The translations under genes and the position numbers were made by a program. From Alphaproteobacteria bacterium (GTDB lineage: Bacteria; Pseudomonadota; Alphaproteobacteria; Rhodospirillales; WMHbin7), in contig JADGAX010000001.1 in NCBI GenBank assembly GCA_015231795.1, positions 682,001 to 746,000 on the forward strand: DNA of 64,000 nucleotides, read 5' to 3'. This document shows, piece after piece, positions 25,152-35,614 of this stretch. Every line of letters starts with the position of its first letter. The stretch's first letter is position 1. The notes below the pieces were generated by a model that searched no databases, was not told the DNA's origin, and saw nothing but the letters and a program-made list of their open reading frames with translations.

Positions 25152-26066
25152 GTGGCTTATTTTCTTCAGCAATTGATAAATGGCGTCACGCTGGGGGCCA
25201 TCTATGGCTTGATCGCCATCGGCTACACCATGGTTTACGGCATCATCGGCATGATCAATTTCGCCCATGGCGAAATCTATATGATCGGCGCCTTCATCTC
25301 GCTGATCGCCTTCCTGGTTCTGGGGGCCATGGGCGTCACCTATGTGCCGCTGGCCCTGTTCCTGGTGCTGATCCTGGCCATGGGGTTCACGGCCCTGTGG
25401 GGCTGGGCCGTCGAGCGGCTGGCCTATCGCCCGCTTCGGGGATCGTTTCGCCTAGCGCCGCTGATCACCGCCATCGGCATGTCGATCCTGCTGGGCAACA
25501 TGGTGCAAATTCTGCAAGGTGCTCGGGTGAAGACCTTGCCGCCCACCGTGCCGGGCGGCTTGATTCTGATGGAGGCTGACAGCTTCGCTGTGCGCCTGTC
25601 CTTCTTGCAAATCGTCATCGTAGCACTGACCGTGGTGCTGATGATCGGCTTTACCTGGCTGATCAAGAACACCAGCCTGGGCCGCGCCCAGCGGGCCTGC
25701 GAGCAGGACATGACCATGGCCGCGCTGATCGGCGTGAATGTGGACCGCACCATCTCGGCCACCTTCGTGATCGGCGCCGCCCTGGCCGCCGTGGCCGGAC
25801 TGATGGTGACGCTTTATTACGGCGTGATCGATTTCTATATCGGCTTTCTGGCGGGCATCAAGGCCTTCACGGCCGCCGTGCTGGGCGGCATCGGGTCCTT
25901 GCCGGGCGCCATGCTGGGCGGCCTGCTGATCGGCCTGATCGAGGCCTTTTGGTCGGGTTATTTCACCACCGAATACAAGGACGTCGCCGCCTTCTCGATC
26001 CTGGTTCTGGTGCTGATCTTCCGCCCCACCGGCCTGTTGGGCCGCCCCGAAATCGAAAAGGTGTAA
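25152..26066 (+). CDS. livH: Branched-chain amino acid ABC transporter permease LivH
   Basis: 304 residues, about eight transmembrane helices, with the LivH hallmark near the N-terminus (LINGVTLGAIYGLIAIGYTM and MINFAHGEIYMIGAF) and the EAA-type loop near the C-terminus (IKAFTAAVLGGIGSLPGAMLG). The GTG at 25152 is chosen: GGGAG lies five bases upstream and the product starts as LivH proteins normally do. It forms the membrane channel with LivM. It is the first gene of a tight operon. Confidence 0.93.
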   Translation: MAYFLQQLINGVTLGAIYGLIAIGYTMVYGIIGMINFAHGEIYMIGAFISLIAFLVLGAMGVTYVPLALFLVLILAMGFTALWGWAVERLAYRPLRGSFRLAPLITAIGMSILLGNMVQILQGARVKTLPPTVPGGLILMEADSFAVRLSFLQIVIVALTVVLMIGFTWLIKNTSLGRAQRACEQDMTMAALIGVNVDRTISATFVIGAALAAVAGLMVTLYYGVIDFYIGFLAGIKAFTAAVLGGIGSLPGAMLGGLLIGLIEAFWSGYFTTEYKDVAAFSILVLVLIFRPTGLLGRPEIEKV

Positions 26067-26072
26067 GCCGCG

Positions 26073-27326
26073 ATGGCCCGCCTTCCCTTCCTTCTGAAAG
26101 ACGCTGGGCTGGCCGCCCTGATCGCCTTCGGCCTGGCCCTGCCGCTGGCTGGTTTCCGCCTGCCCGACGGCGCTGCCGGCACCAACCTCGGCTTTCGCTT
26201 CGATTGGGTCGGAGCCGCTGCCGTCATCGTCTTCGCCGGTCGTCTTTTCATGGGCCTTGCAAGGCCCTTTTTCATGGCTGCTGCCCAGGGTCTGGCGCCA
26301 AAATTCAGCGCCGTCACCCGCCGCCTGTCCTGGAGCGGCTATTTGCTGGCGGGCGTCGCCCTGGTTCTTCCCCTGCTGCCTTTCGCCGACCGCAATCTGA
26401 TCGACAAGGCCACCTTGATCCTGATTTACGTCATGCTGGGCTGGGGGTTGAACATCGTGGTCGGTCTGGCTGGCCTGCTCGATCTGGGCTATGTCGCCTT
26501 CTATGCGGTTGGGGCCTATTCCTACGCGCTGCTCAGTCTGAATTTCGGCCTGTCCTTTTGGATATGCCTGCCGCTGGCCGGGCTGTTCGCGGCCCTGTTC
26601 GGCATTCTGCTGGGCTTTCCGGTGCTGCGCCTGCGCGGCGACTATCTGGCCATCGTGACGCTGGGATTCGGCGAAATCATCCGCGTCATTCTGTTGAACT
26701 GGCAGGATTTCACCGGCGGCCCCAACGGCATTTCATCGATCCAGCGCCCATCCTTCTTCGGCTTTCCTTTCACCGCCGAACCGCAGGAGGGAATCACCGC
26801 CTTCCACGAATTGTTCTCGCTCGACTATTCCAGCTTCCATCGCGTGGTGTTCCTTTACTACCTGATCTTGCTGTTGGCGCTGGCCACCAACCTGTTCACC
26901 ATCCGCATCCGCAAATTGCCGCTGGGCCGGGCCTGGGAGGCATTGCGCGAAGACGAAATCGCCTGCAAGGCGCTGGGCATCAACCCGACCATGGTGAAAT
27001 TGTCCGCCTTCGCGCTGGGCGCCATGTTCGCGGGCTTCGCGGGATCGTTCTTCGCCACCCGCCAGGGCTTCATCAGCCCCGACAGCTTTTCCTTCATCGA
27101 ATCGGCGCTGATCCTGGCCATCGCGGTGCTGGGCGGCAAGGGCAGTCAGATGGGCGTCGCCTTCGCCGCCATTCTTTTGATCGGCATTCCAGAATGGTTC
27201 CGGGAATTGGCGCAATACCGCATGCTGGCCTTCGGCTGCGCCATGGTGATGATCATGGTCTGGCGGCCCGAAGGCTTGATGAGCAAACGCGATCCCACGG
27301 TCCGACTGAAGGGGGAAAAGCCATGA
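26073..27326 (+). CDS. livM: Branched-chain amino acid ABC transporter permease LivM
   Basis: 417 residues, about ten transmembrane helices. Family motifs include GLAGLLDLGYVAFYAVGAY, LRLRGDYLAIVTLGFGEIIR, and the C-terminal KGSQMGVAFAAILLIGIPEW. An N-terminal extension of about 100 residues with extra hydrophobic segments precedes the core, as in many alphaproteobacterial LivM proteins. It starts 6 bases after livH, and its TGA overlaps the livG ATG. Confidence 0.93.
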   Translation: MARLPFLLKDAGLAALIAFGLALPLAGFRLPDGAAGTNLGFRFDWVGAAAVIVFAGRLFMGLARPFFMAAAQGLAPKFSAVTRRLSWSGYLLAGVALVLPLLPFADRNLIDKATLILIYVMLGWGLNIVVGLAGLLDLGYVAFYAVGAYSYALLSLNFGLSFWICLPLAGLFAALFGILLGFPVLRLRGDYLAIVTLGFGEIIRVILLNWQDFTGGPNGISSIQRPSFFGFPFTAEPQEGITAFHELFSLDYSSFHRVVFLYYLILLLALATNLFTIRIRKLPLGRAWEALREDEIACKALGINPTMVKLSAFALGAMFAGFAGSFFATRQGFISPDSFSFIESALILAIAVLGGKGSQMGVAFAAILLIGIPEWFRELAQYRMLAFGCAMVMIMVWRPEGLMSKRDPTVRLKGEKP

Positions 27327-28134
27327 CGGCGCCCCTGCTGGCCGTCGATCATCTGACCATGCGCTTCGGCGGCTTGGTCGCCATCGGCGATCTGTCCTTC
27401 GAAGCCAGGCACAGGGAAATCACCGCCATCATCGGCCCTAACGGCGCTGGCAAAACCACCGTCTTCAACTGCCTGACCGGATTCTATCGCCCCAGTTCTG
27501 GCATGCTGCGCCTGTCGCACCGAAGTGGCAAACGCTTCCTGCTCGAGCGCCTCGACGGGCACATGATCACCAGAACCGCCCGCGTGGCGCGCACTTTCCA
27601 GAACATCCGCCTGTTCGCCAACATGACGGTGTTGGAAAATCTGATGGTGGCCCAACACACGGCCTTGATGAAAGCCTCGCTGTTCACGCTGGGCGGCTTG
27701 TTCGGCCTGCCCGGTTACCGCAAGGCGGAAAGAAACGCGCTGGACTTGGCGCGCCACTGGCTGGACAAGGTGGGATTGATCGCCAAGGCCGACGAAGCCG
27801 CGAACGCCCTGCCCTATGGCGACCAGCGTCGGTTGGAAATCGCCAGGGCCATGTGCACGGGGCCTGAGCTTCTGTGCCTCGACGAACCGGCGGCGGGCCT
27901 TAATCCCAAAGAGTCGGCCGATCTCAATCAGCTGTTGCTGTCGATCAAGCGCGAAGAGGAGATCGGCATCCTTTTGATCGAGCACGACATGAGCGTGGTG
28001 ATGGGCATTTCCGACCATGTGGTGGTGCTGGATTACGGACGCAAGATCGCCGAAGGCCCGCCCGCCCATGTGCGCGCCGACAAGGCCGTCATCCGCGCCT
28101 ATTTGGGCGAGGCCGAGGATGCGGAGGAAAGCGC

Positions 28135-28141
<7 letters not shown>
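27323..28141 (+). CDS. livG: Branched-chain amino acid ABC transporter ATPase LivG
   Basis: 272 residues. Walker A is GPNGAGKT; the Q-loop region ARTFQNIRLFANMTVLENL is typical of LivG. The signature position reads PYGDQRRLEIARA, the usual LivG variant of LSGGQ, and Walker B LLCLDEPAAGLNP. The ATG at 27323 overlaps the livM stop by four bases (ATGA). Together with LivF it powers uptake of Leu, Ile, Val or related substrates. The segment RSGKRFLLERLDGHMI is a little longer than usual. Confidence 0.93.
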
Positions 28142-28841
<700 letters not shown>

Positions 28842-28845
<4 letters not shown>

Positions 28846-29192
28846 TCACCTTCCAAGACCTCATGGGCACCAGCCTCGGCGTGTTTCTCGGCATCACCGT
28901 CGTTTTTGCGGGCGGTTGCGCCATCATGACCGGGCATGCGTTGGGGCGCAATTGGCGGCCGATCTGGCAATGTCTGGTCTATGCGCCCTTGCTGGGGATG
29001 GGAGCGCGCTTTCTGATCTACGCCCTGTTCCAGGGCGAGTTGTTGTCGCTGTCGGGCTATCTGATCGACACCATCTTGTTGACCATTTTCACGCTGACGG
29101 CCTATCGCACCGCCCTGGCGGCCCTGATGGTGCGCCAGTACCCATGGCTTTACGAGCGGGTCGGCGTTTTCGGCTGGAGGCAAATCTCGTAA
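28842..29192 (+). CDS. Small liv-associated membrane protein (DUF6867-like)
   Basis: 116 residues with about three transmembrane helices (8-28, 42-62 and 70-95). It overlaps the livF stop by four bases and precedes the binding-protein gene. A protein like this is found between livF and the binding protein in many alphaproteobacteria and has been given a DUF number (DUF6867, from memory). The function is unknown; constant linkage suggests an accessory of the transporter. Confidence 0.65.
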
Positions 29193-29280
29193 AGTAACCA
29201 CATGATGAGTAAGATTCGCAGGACAACTTAAAATGGTTTATTCTTACGCACCATCTCGATCCACATTGGGAGACAAACGT

Positions 29281-30384
29281 ATGACCAGCATCAAGACATC
29301 CCTGTTGGCCGCCAGCGCGATCATGGCCTTCTCGGCCCAGGCCGCCATGGCCGACATCACCATTTCCACCGTCGGCCCGATGACCGGCCAATATGCCGCT
29401 TTCGGCGAACAGATGAAGCGCGGCGCCGAAATGGCGGTCGAAGACATCAACGCCAAGGGCGGCGTGATGGGGCAAAAGCTGAAGCTGGAAGTGGGCGACG
29501 ACGCTTGCGACCCCAAGCAGGCGGTGGCGGTCGCCAATCAGATGGCCGCCAAAAAGGTGGCGCTGGTGGCGGGTCATTTCTGCTCGGGGTCCTCGATCCC
29601 GGCCTCCGAAGTCTATAAGGAAGAAGGCATCCTGCAAATTTCGCCCGCCTCGACCAATCCCACCTTCACCGAGCGCGGCTTCGCCAACGTGTTCCGCACC
29701 TGCGGACGCGACGACCAGCAGGGCGGCACGGCAGCGGCCTATCTGGCCAAGAACTTCAAGGGCAAGAACATCGCCGTCATCCATGACAAGACCGCCTATG
29801 GCAAGGGCTTGGCCGACGAGACCAAAGCGGCGCTCAACAAGGCTGGCGTGAAGGAAGTTCTCTACGAAGCCATCTCGGCGGGCGAGAAGGACTATTCGGC
29901 GCTGGTCAGCAAGCTGAAGGAAGTGAAGGCCGACGTGATTTATCTGGGCGGCTATCACACCGAAGGCGGCCTGATCATCCGCCAAGCCAAGGAACAGGGG
30001 CTTAAGGCCGTTCTGGTCTCCGGCGACGCCTTGGTCACCGAGGAATTCTGGAAGATCACCGGCGACGCTGGCGAAGGCACCTTGATGACCTTCAGCCCCG
30101 ATCCGGCCAAGGACCCGGCCAACAAGGATCTGGTCGCCAAGTTCCAGGCCAAGGGCTTCAAGCCCGAAGGCTATACGCTTTACACCTATGGCACCATCCA
30201 GGCCTGGGCGCAGGCGGTCGAGGCCAGCAAGGGCACCGACACCAAGAAGGTGGCGGCCGAGCTGAAGAAAAGCAAGTTCAAGACCGTGCTGGGCAATATC
30301 GGTTTCGACGCCAAGGGCGACGTGACCGCGCCCGGCTATGTCATGTATGTCTGGTCGAAGGGCACTTACGACTACAAGAAGTAA
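29281..30384 (+). CDS. Branched-chain amino acid ABC transporter periplasmic binding protein (LivJ/LivK type)
   Basis: 367 residues. A signal peptide of about 23 residues ends in AAMA before DITISTVGPMTG. Family motifs include KRGAEMAVEDINAKGGV, VGDDACDPKQAVAVANQM, GHFCSGSS and RTCGRDDQQG. The ATG at 29281 has GGGAG eight bases upstream; an in-frame ATG at 29233 would spoil the signal peptide. An 88-base gap separates it from the previous gene and may hold its own promoter, since binding proteins are usually needed in excess. It is followed by a palindromic element and a terminator. Confidence 0.93.
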   Translation: MTSIKTSLLAASAIMAFSAQAAMADITISTVGPMTGQYAAFGEQMKRGAEMAVEDINAKGGVMGQKLKLEVGDDACDPKQAVAVANQMAAKKVALVAGHFCSGSSIPASEVYKEEGILQISPASTNPTFTERGFANVFRTCGRDDQQGGTAAAYLAKNFKGKNIAVIHDKTAYGKGLADETKAALNKAGVKEVLYEAISAGEKDYSALVSKLKEVKADVIYLGGYHTEGGLIIRQAKEQGLKAVLVSGDALVTEEFWKITGDAGEGTLMTFSPDPAKDPANKDLVAKFQAKGFKPEGYTLYTYGTIQAWAQAVEASKGTDTKKVAAELKKSKFKTVLGNIGFDAKGDVTAPGYVMYVWSKGTYDYKK

Positions 30385-30394
30385 GCCCCCTCAC

Positions 30395-30454
30395 GTCATG
30401 CCCGGACTTGATCCGGGCATCCACCTGGATCACCGGGTCAAGCCCAGTGATGAC
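30395..30454. repeat. 60-bp compound palindromic repeat element
   Basis: The two halves are imperfect inverted copies of each other (GTCAT... at 30395 and ...ATGAC at 30454). The left half contains its own perfect 8-bp hairpin, TGCCCGGA/TCCGGGCA. Intergenic palindromes with this CCCGGACTTGATCCGGG core are widespread in alphaproteobacterial genomes. It lies 11 bases past the binding-protein stop and may stabilise the 3' end of the message. Confidence 0.8.
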
Positions 30455-30464
30455 AGCAAGAAAG

Positions 30465-30495
30465 AACCCGGCGGCGCCATCCGCCGGGTTTTTTG
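30465..30495 (+). terminator. Rho-independent terminator of the liv operon
   Basis: A perfect 10-bp stem (AACCCGGCGG/CCGCCGGGTT) with a six-base loop is followed by a run of six T. It would end liv transcription and insulate the toxin-antitoxin pair that follows. Confidence 0.92.
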
Positions 30496-30563
30496 TTGGG
30501 CACCCCGTCTTGACGGTTTGGATGGGAAACGCCATCCTTGATGGAACGATAGGAGTTCATCTC

Positions 30564-30773
30564 ATGCCCAACCCAACTGCCGCTCAACTAACCCCAGAAG
30601 AGAAGCTGGCGCTGATCGGCAAGCTATGGGACAGCATGAACGATTCCGAGATGACGCTTACTACTGCCCAACAAGATGAACTGGATCGACGCCTTGCTTC
30701 GCTGGACCAGGACCTCAAACAGGCAGCGGATTGGCCCGGGCTTCGTGACGAACTCCTCAAGCGCCTGGCCTAA
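30564..30773 (+). CDS. Antitoxin of a ParE/RelE-type toxin-antitoxin pair (addiction module protein)
   Basis: 69 residues. The sequence LTPEEKLALIGKLWDSM, then LDRRLASLDQD, then WPGLRDELL follows the pattern of the short addiction-module antitoxin family that accompanies RelE/ParE toxins. The start is fixed by AGGAG at 30551-30555, eight bases upstream of the ATG. Its TAA overlaps the toxin ATG by one base (TAATG), the usual antitoxin-first order. Confidence 0.8.
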   Translation: MPNPTAAQLTPEEKLALIGKLWDSMNDSEMTLTTAQQDELDRRLASLDQDLKQAADWPGLRDELLKRLA

Positions 30774-31066
30774 TGCGACAAGTCGTTTTTGGGCCATCGG
30801 CAAAAAAGGAACTGATTGAAGCTCTCGACTGGTACAAGTCCCGCGCCCCGGAACTCGGGGAACGCTTCATCACCGAAATCGATACCGCAGTTGCGCGAAT
30901 TTCCGAAGGTCCGTTAAGGTATCCCGTTGTTTACAAGGATCTAAGGCGCATCCGACTTCGCCACTTTCCCTACGGCCTGTTCTACCGCGTAACCGAATCC
31001 CAACTGTTTGTCATCGCCTGCTTCCACAGCAACCGCGATCCAAAACGTTGGAAAGAGCGGAATTGA
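30773..31066 (+). CDS. ParE/RelE-family toxin
   Basis: 97 residues: KKELIEALDWYKSRAPELG at the N-terminus, RYPVVYKDLRRIRLRHFPYG in the middle, and FHSNRDPKRW at the end, the standard ParE/RelE pattern including the C-terminal HxxRDP. ParE toxins inhibit gyrase and RelE toxins cut mRNA; sequence alone does not settle which applies. It is translationally coupled to the antitoxin. Confidence 0.85.
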   Translation: MRQVVFGPSAKKELIEALDWYKSRAPELGERFITEIDTAVARISEGPLRYPVVYKDLRRIRLRHFPYGLFYRVTESQLFVIACFHSNRDPKRWKERN

Positions 31067-31148
31067 CAGTCAGCCATTCCCCATTTGCATCGGGCCACGG
31101 CGAAAGCGGCGAGTGGCAAGGCCAAGAAAAATGCCGTAAACAAGGCGC

Positions 31149-32318
31149 ATGATCTGGCTTGTCCTTATCGCCACCACCGCCGCCCAGGCCCTGGCCACCT
31201 TGGCCATGCTGGCCATTCCCGTCATCGCGCCCACCATCGCCGCCGCCTTCGGCGTCGACGCATCGCTGATCGGCCTTCAGGTCAGCATCGTTTACGGCGG
31301 CGCCATGCTGACCTCGATCGTGGGCGGAACGCTGGACCGCAAATGGGGGGCGGTGCGTTCAAGCCAGGCGGCTTTGGGCTTCGGCGCGGCGGGTCTGTTG
31401 CTGGCCGTGCTGCCCTGGCTGGCAAGTCTGGCCCTGGGATCGCTGCTGATCGGCTTCGCCTATGGGCTGACCAATCCGGCGGCGGCGCATCTGCTGACCC
31501 GCTTCACGCCCGCCAAACGGCGCAACCTGATTTTCTCGATCAAGCAGGCCGCAGTGCCGCTGGGCGGCATGATGGCCGGATTGATCACGCCGCCCTTGAC
31601 CGACGCCTTCGGCTGGCGCATCGCCTTCGCCGTCATAGCGCTGGGACTGGTCTTGCTGGCCGTCCTCTTGCAAAGCGGGCGCAAGGCATGGGATGGCGAC
31701 CGCGAGCCGCATATCAAACTGCACGTCAATCCCTTTGCGGGGCTAAGCGTGGTCTGGCGAAACAAGCCGGTGCGTTGGCTGTCTTGGTGCGGATTTTTCT
31801 TCTCAGCCGTCCAGATGTGCGTCGCCAGCTTCCTGGTGACCTTCCTGGTCCATGAGATCGGCTTTGGCCTGATCGAGGCGGGCGTGGTCATGGCGCTCAT
31901 GCAAACCGGCGGCGTTGCTGGCCGCATGAGCTGGGGCTGGCTGGCCGACCTGATCAAAAGCGGCTACAAGGTGCTGCTGATCATCGGCGTCATCGCCGTG
32001 CTGGCGTCGCTGGCGTCCGCCTTCCTGGTTCCCGGCACGCCCGACTGGTTCGTCAAACTGGTCTTCGTCACACTGGGTTTCACGGCCATTGGATGGAACG
32101 GCGTGTATCTGGCGGAAGTGGCGCGTCTGGTCCCCAGGGAACAGGTCAGCATCGCCACCGGCGGCACGCTGTTCTTCACCTTCATGGGCGTCTTCTTCGG
32201 CCCAGCTTTGTTCAGCTTGGTCTATGGCGCCACGCAAACCTATGCCGCCACCTATGCCGGACTGGGATTGGTGACCCTGGCCGGCATGACGATGGTGTGG
32301 AAATCCAAAAAAAGTTAG
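31149..32318 (+). CDS. Major facilitator superfamily transporter
   Basis: 389 residues with about twelve transmembrane helices. The loop after helix 2 carries [18 protein letters not shown] (the MFS GxLxDRxG motif), and a related segment occurs in the second half ([15 protein letters not shown]). Substrate is not predictable; the closest general type is the CynX/NimT or sugar-phosphate-like group. It ends convergently with lolD, the two stop codons overlapping at 32315-32318. Confidence 0.85.
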   Translation: MIWLVLIATTAAQALATLAMLAIPVIAPTIAAAFGVDASLIGLQVSIVYGGAMLTSIVGGTLDRKWGAVRSSQAALGFGAAGLLLAVLPWLASLALGSLLIGFAYGLTNPAAAHLLTRFTPAKRRNLIFSIKQAAVPLGGMMAGLITPPLTDAFGWRIAFAVIALGLVLLAVLLQSGRKAWDGDREPHIKLHVNPFAGLSVVWRNKPVRWLSWCGFFFSAVQMCVASFLVTFLVHEIGFGLIEAGVVMALMQTGGVAGRMSWGWLADLIKSGYKVLLIIGVIAVLASLASAFLVPGTPDWFVKLVFVTLGFTAIGWNGVYLAEVARLVPREQVSIATGGTLFFTFMGVFFGPALFSLVYGATQTYAATYAGLGLVTLAGMTMVWKSKKS

Positions 32319-32995
32319 GCAGGAACCAAACCGCCGTCTTTCAGCCTGACGCGCCGGTCCATGCGCGCCGCCAGATCGGGATTGTGGGTGGCGATCAGCG
32401 CCGCCAAGCCCTGCTCGCGCACAAGGCTTAGCAGTTCCTGGAACACGATGTCGGCAGTGGCGGGATCGAGATTGCCGGTCGGCTCGTCGGCCAGCAGCAA
32501 TTTCGGGCGATTGGCCAGCGCTCGGCAAATCGCCACCCGCTGTTGCTCGCCGCCGGAAAGCTGGCCCGGTCGGTGCGTCTCGCGCCCAGAAAGCCCCATG
32601 CGGCCCAGTAATTCGCGCGCCCTGGCACTTGCCTTCGACTTCGAGACGCCCGCGATCATCTGCGGCAACACCACATTCTCCAGCGCCGAAAATTCCGGCA
32701 GCAGATGGTGATACTGATAGACGAAGCCCATGGCTCTGCGCCGAATGGCGGTGCGCTTGTCGTCGTTCAACAGCGTCGCGTCCTGCCCCGCCAGCATCAC
32801 CTGTCCCGCATCCGGCTTTTCCAAAAGCCCGGCGATATGCAGCAGCGTGGATTTGCCAGCGCCCGACGGCCCCACCATGGCGACGATCTCGCCGCTTTTC
32901 ACTTCGATCTCGGCGCCCTTCAAAACCTGAAGATCGGCGCGTCCCTGATGGAACGAGCGCATGACGCCCGACAGTTTCAGCACCACCTCATTCAT
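32315..32995 (-). CDS. lolD: Lipoprotein-releasing ABC transporter ATPase LolD
   Basis: 226 residues. Walker A GPSGAGKS, signature LSGGEQQ, Walker [14 protein letters not shown], and the LolD-specific [20 protein letters not shown]. It energises release of outer-membrane lipoproteins from the inner membrane. It overlaps lolC by eight bases. The secretin MshL in this window is one likely lipoprotein client of the Lol pathway. Confidence 0.94.
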   Translation of the reverse strand: MNEVVLKLSGVMRSFHQGRADLQVLKGAEIEVKSGEIVAMVGPSGAGKSTLLHIAGLLEKPDAGQVMLAGQDATLLNDDKRTAIRRRAMGFVYQYHHLLPEFSALENVVLPQMIAGVSKSKASARARELLGRMGLSGRETHRPGQLSGGEQQRVAICRALANRPKLLLADEPTGNLDPATADIVFQELLSLVREQGLAALIATHNPDLAARMDRRVRLKDGGLVPA

Positions 32996-34238
32996 AGCGC
33001 AGCGCCTCGACCGGATCGAGCTTGGCGGCGCGCCAGGAAGGATAGATGGTGGCGGCGAAGGACAGGCCCAGCGCCATCAGCACCACTTGGACCACTTCGC
33101 CGAAATCGACCTTGGCTGGCAATTTCGACAGGAAATAGATTTCCGCCGAAAACAGATCGGTGCCGGTCAGGCTTTGCAGCAACTGGCGGATGCTTTCGAT
33201 GTTGAGTGCGAAGGAAAGCCCCAATACCACGCCCAGAACGGTGCCGGTCACGCCGACGCTAGCGCCCGACAACAGAAAGATGCGCTGGATCATGCCCTGG
33301 GTCGCTCCCATGGTGCGCAGGATCGCGATGTCGCGTCCCTTGTCCTTGACCAGCATGATCAGGCTGGAAATGATGTTGAAGGCGGCGACCAGGATGATCA
33401 GCGTCAAAATCAGGAACATGACGTTGCGTTCCACCTGCACCGCGTTGAAGAAGCTGGAATTGGCCTGTTGCCAATCATAGACGCTGCCCGCATCGCCGAT
33501 GCGCTCGGCCACCTGGGCGCGCACCTTGGGCACCAGATCGGGATTGCTGAGCACCACTTCCAGATGGGTGACCGCGTCCTTCTCCTTGGTCTGGAAGAAT
33601 ATCTGCGATTCTTCAAGCGGCATGAAGATGTAGGAGGAATCGTATTCGTACATGCCGACATTGAAGGTGGCGACGATGGGATAGGCGCGCATGCGGGGCA
33701 CGGTGCCGAACGCCGTCACCTGTCCCTTGGGGGCGATCATGGTCAGCACGTCGCCCACCCCCAGGCCCAGCTTGGTGGCCAGTCGCGAGCCGATGACGAC
33801 GCCCTCGTTGTTGTTGAAGGCGTTGATGTCGCCATTGAAGTTCTTGGCGATCACCTCGCGGCTGAGAAGATCGGCGCCGCGCACGCCGCGCACCAAAGCG
33901 CCCTGCGCATGGTTGCGCCCGGTCACCATCACTTGGCCTTCCAGCGTGGGCGAGACATGGACAATGCCATCGATGTTGCGGATCGAATCGGCTAGGCGGT
34001 CGTAATCGGTCAACTGATTGGCATAGCCGTAAACGCCCAGATGGCCGTTCAGCCCCAGGATGCGGCCCAGCAGTTCGGCGCGAAAGCCATTCATGACGGA
34101 CATCACGATGATCAGCGTCGCCACGCCAAGGCCGATGCCCAGCAGCGAGAAACCCGCGATGACCGAGATGAATCCTTCCTGGCGGCGTGCGCGTAGATAG
34201 CGCATGGCCACCATGCGTTCGAAGGCGCCGAAGACCAT
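32988..34238 (-). CDS. lolC: Lipoprotein-releasing system permease LolC/LolE
   Basis: 416 residues: one N-terminal transmembrane helix, a large periplasmic domain, then three helices, the FtsX-like layout of LolC/E. Hallmarks are [24 protein letters not shown] at the N-terminus (LolC/E start) and [22 protein letters not shown] in the loop before the later helices. Only one LolC/E gene is present, as in alphaproteobacteria, which use a single LolF-like permease dimer. It begins one base after the proS stop. Confidence 0.92.
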   Translation of the reverse strand: MVFGAFERMVAMRYLRARRQEGFISVIAGFSLLGIGLGVATLIIVMSVMNGFRAELLGRILGLNGHLGVYGYANQLTDYDRLADSIRNIDGIVHVSPTLEGQVMVTGRNHAQGALVRGVRGADLLSREVIAKNFNGDINAFNNNEGVVIGSRLATKLGLGVGDVLTMIAPKGQVTAFGTVPRMRAYPIVATFNVGMYEYDSSYIFMPLEESQIFFQTKEKDAVTHLEVVLSNPDLVPKVRAQVAERIGDAGSVYDWQQANSSFFNAVQVERNVMFLILTLIILVAAFNIISSLIMLVKDKGRDIAILRTMGATQGMIQRIFLLSGASVGVTGTVLGVVLGLSFALNIESIRQLLQSLTGTDLFSAEIYFLSKLPAKVDFGEVVQVVLMALGLSFAATIYPSWRAAKLDPVEALRYE

Positions 34239-34239
34239 T

Positions 34240-35553
34240 TTATCCCGCCAATCTTGCCAAAGCCGATTCGACCGACAATTCGTGCTTCTCGCCGGTGGCG
34301 CGATATTTCAGTTCGACCACGCCCGCCTTCAACCCCTTGGGTCCGGCCACCAATTGCCAGGGCAAGCCGATCAGGTCCATGTCGGCGAACTTGACGCCCG
34401 CGCGTTCGTCGCGGTCGTCATACAGCACTTCGATGCCCTTGCCGATCATGGTGCCGTACAGCTCGCCGCACACGCGGTCGCACTCGCCATCACCCACTTT
34501 CAGATTGACCAGACCCACGCGGAAGGGCGCCACGCTTTCCGGCCAGATGATGCCAGCCTCGTCGTGATGCGCCTCGATGATGGCGCCCACCAAGCGCGAC
34601 ACGCCGATGCCGTAGGACCCCATTTCGATGGTGATGTTCTCGCCGCCGGGACCCTGCACCATCGCCCCCAGAGCGGCGGAATATTTGGTGCCGAAATAGA
34701 AGATGTGGCCCACTTCGATGCCACGCGCGCTCACCAGCTTGTCGCCCAGCAGATCGGCCTGCTTCACGTCGTGTTTTTCGTCGGTGGCGGCGTAAAGCGA
34801 GGTGAAACGCTCGACCATGGTCGTCACGTCGCCCGCGTAATCGACCGGCTCGCTCAGCACGTCGATGTCCAGCAGGTCCTTGTGGCAATAGACTTGGCTT
34901 TCGCCGGTTTCGGCCAGAATGATGAATTCGTGGGAAAGGTCGCCGCCGATGGGGCCGGTGTCGGCGGCCATCGGAATCGCCTTCAGCCCCATCTTGGCGA
35001 AGGTGCGCAGATAGGCCACGAACATGGTTTCGTACGAGCGCTTGGCGCCCGCGTAATCGAGATCGAAGGAATAGCTGTCCTTCATCAGGAATTCGCGTCC
35101 GCGCATCACGCCGAAACGCGGACGCACTTCATCGCGGAACTTCCACTGGATGTGATAGAGAATTTTGGGAAGTGCCCGGTAGCTGCGGATATCCTTGCGC
35201 ACGATATCGGTGATCAGTTCCTCGTTGGTGGGGCCGAACAGCATCTCGCGCTCGTGGCGGTCGGTGATGCGCAGCATCTCCTTGCCGTAATCGTCGTAGC
35301 GTCCGCTTTCCTTCCACAGTTCGGCAGGCTGGATGGTGGGCATCAGCAGTTCCTGCGCCCCCGCAGCATCCTGTTCCTCGCGCACGATGGCCTCGATCTT
35401 CTTTAACACCTTATGGCCCATGGGCAGCCAAGAATAGATGCCCGCCGCCGATTGGCGGACCATGCCGGCGCGCAGCATCAAACGGTGCGAGGCGATCTGG
35501 GCCTCGGACGGGGTATCCTTCATGGTGGGCATGAAAAAACGGCTAAGGCGCAT
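34240..35553 (-). CDS. proS: Prolyl-tRNA synthetase (short form without the editing insertion)
   Basis: 437 residues, class II. Motif 2 is in [18 protein letters not shown] and motif 3 in [18 protein letters not shown]; the C-terminal anticodon-binding domain includes [21 protein letters not shown]. It lacks the ~180-residue INS editing domain of the E. coli enzyme, which is normal for alphaproteobacteria. It charges tRNA-Pro. It heads the proS-lolC-lolD operon, divergent from the glycosyltransferase gene with a 61-base gap. Confidence 0.95.
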   Translation of the reverse strand: MRLSRFFMPTMKDTPSEAQIASHRLMLRAGMVRQSAAGIYSWLPMGHKVLKKIEAIVREEQDAAGAQELLMPTIQPAELWKESGRYDDYGKEMLRITDRHEREMLFGPTNEELITDIVRKDIRSYRALPKILYHIQWKFRDEVRPRFGVMRGREFLMKDSYSFDLDYAGAKRSYETMFVAYLRTFAKMGLKAIPMAADTGPIGGDLSHEFIILAETGESQVYCHKDLLDIDVLSEPVDYAGDVTTMVERFTSLYAATDEKHDVKQADLLGDKLVSARGIEVGHIFYFGTKYSAALGAMVQGPGGENITIEMGSYGIGVSRLVGAIIEAHHDEAGIIWPESVAPFRVGLVNLKVGDGECDRVCGELYGTMIGKGIEVLYDDRDERAGVKFADMDLIGLPWQLVAGPKGLKAGVVELKYRATGEKHELSVESALARLAG

Positions 35554-35614
35554 GGCAATCCCTGAACGTGTTGGAAAACTGGCGACAATCTAACCAGAAA
35601 GCTACACTGACGCC

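Noticed and set aside
30341-30535. A 64-codon - strand open frame containing GLDPVIQ and IKSGHDV
   Set aside because: This is the well-known false protein produced by translating the alphaproteobacterial palindromic element at 30395-30454.
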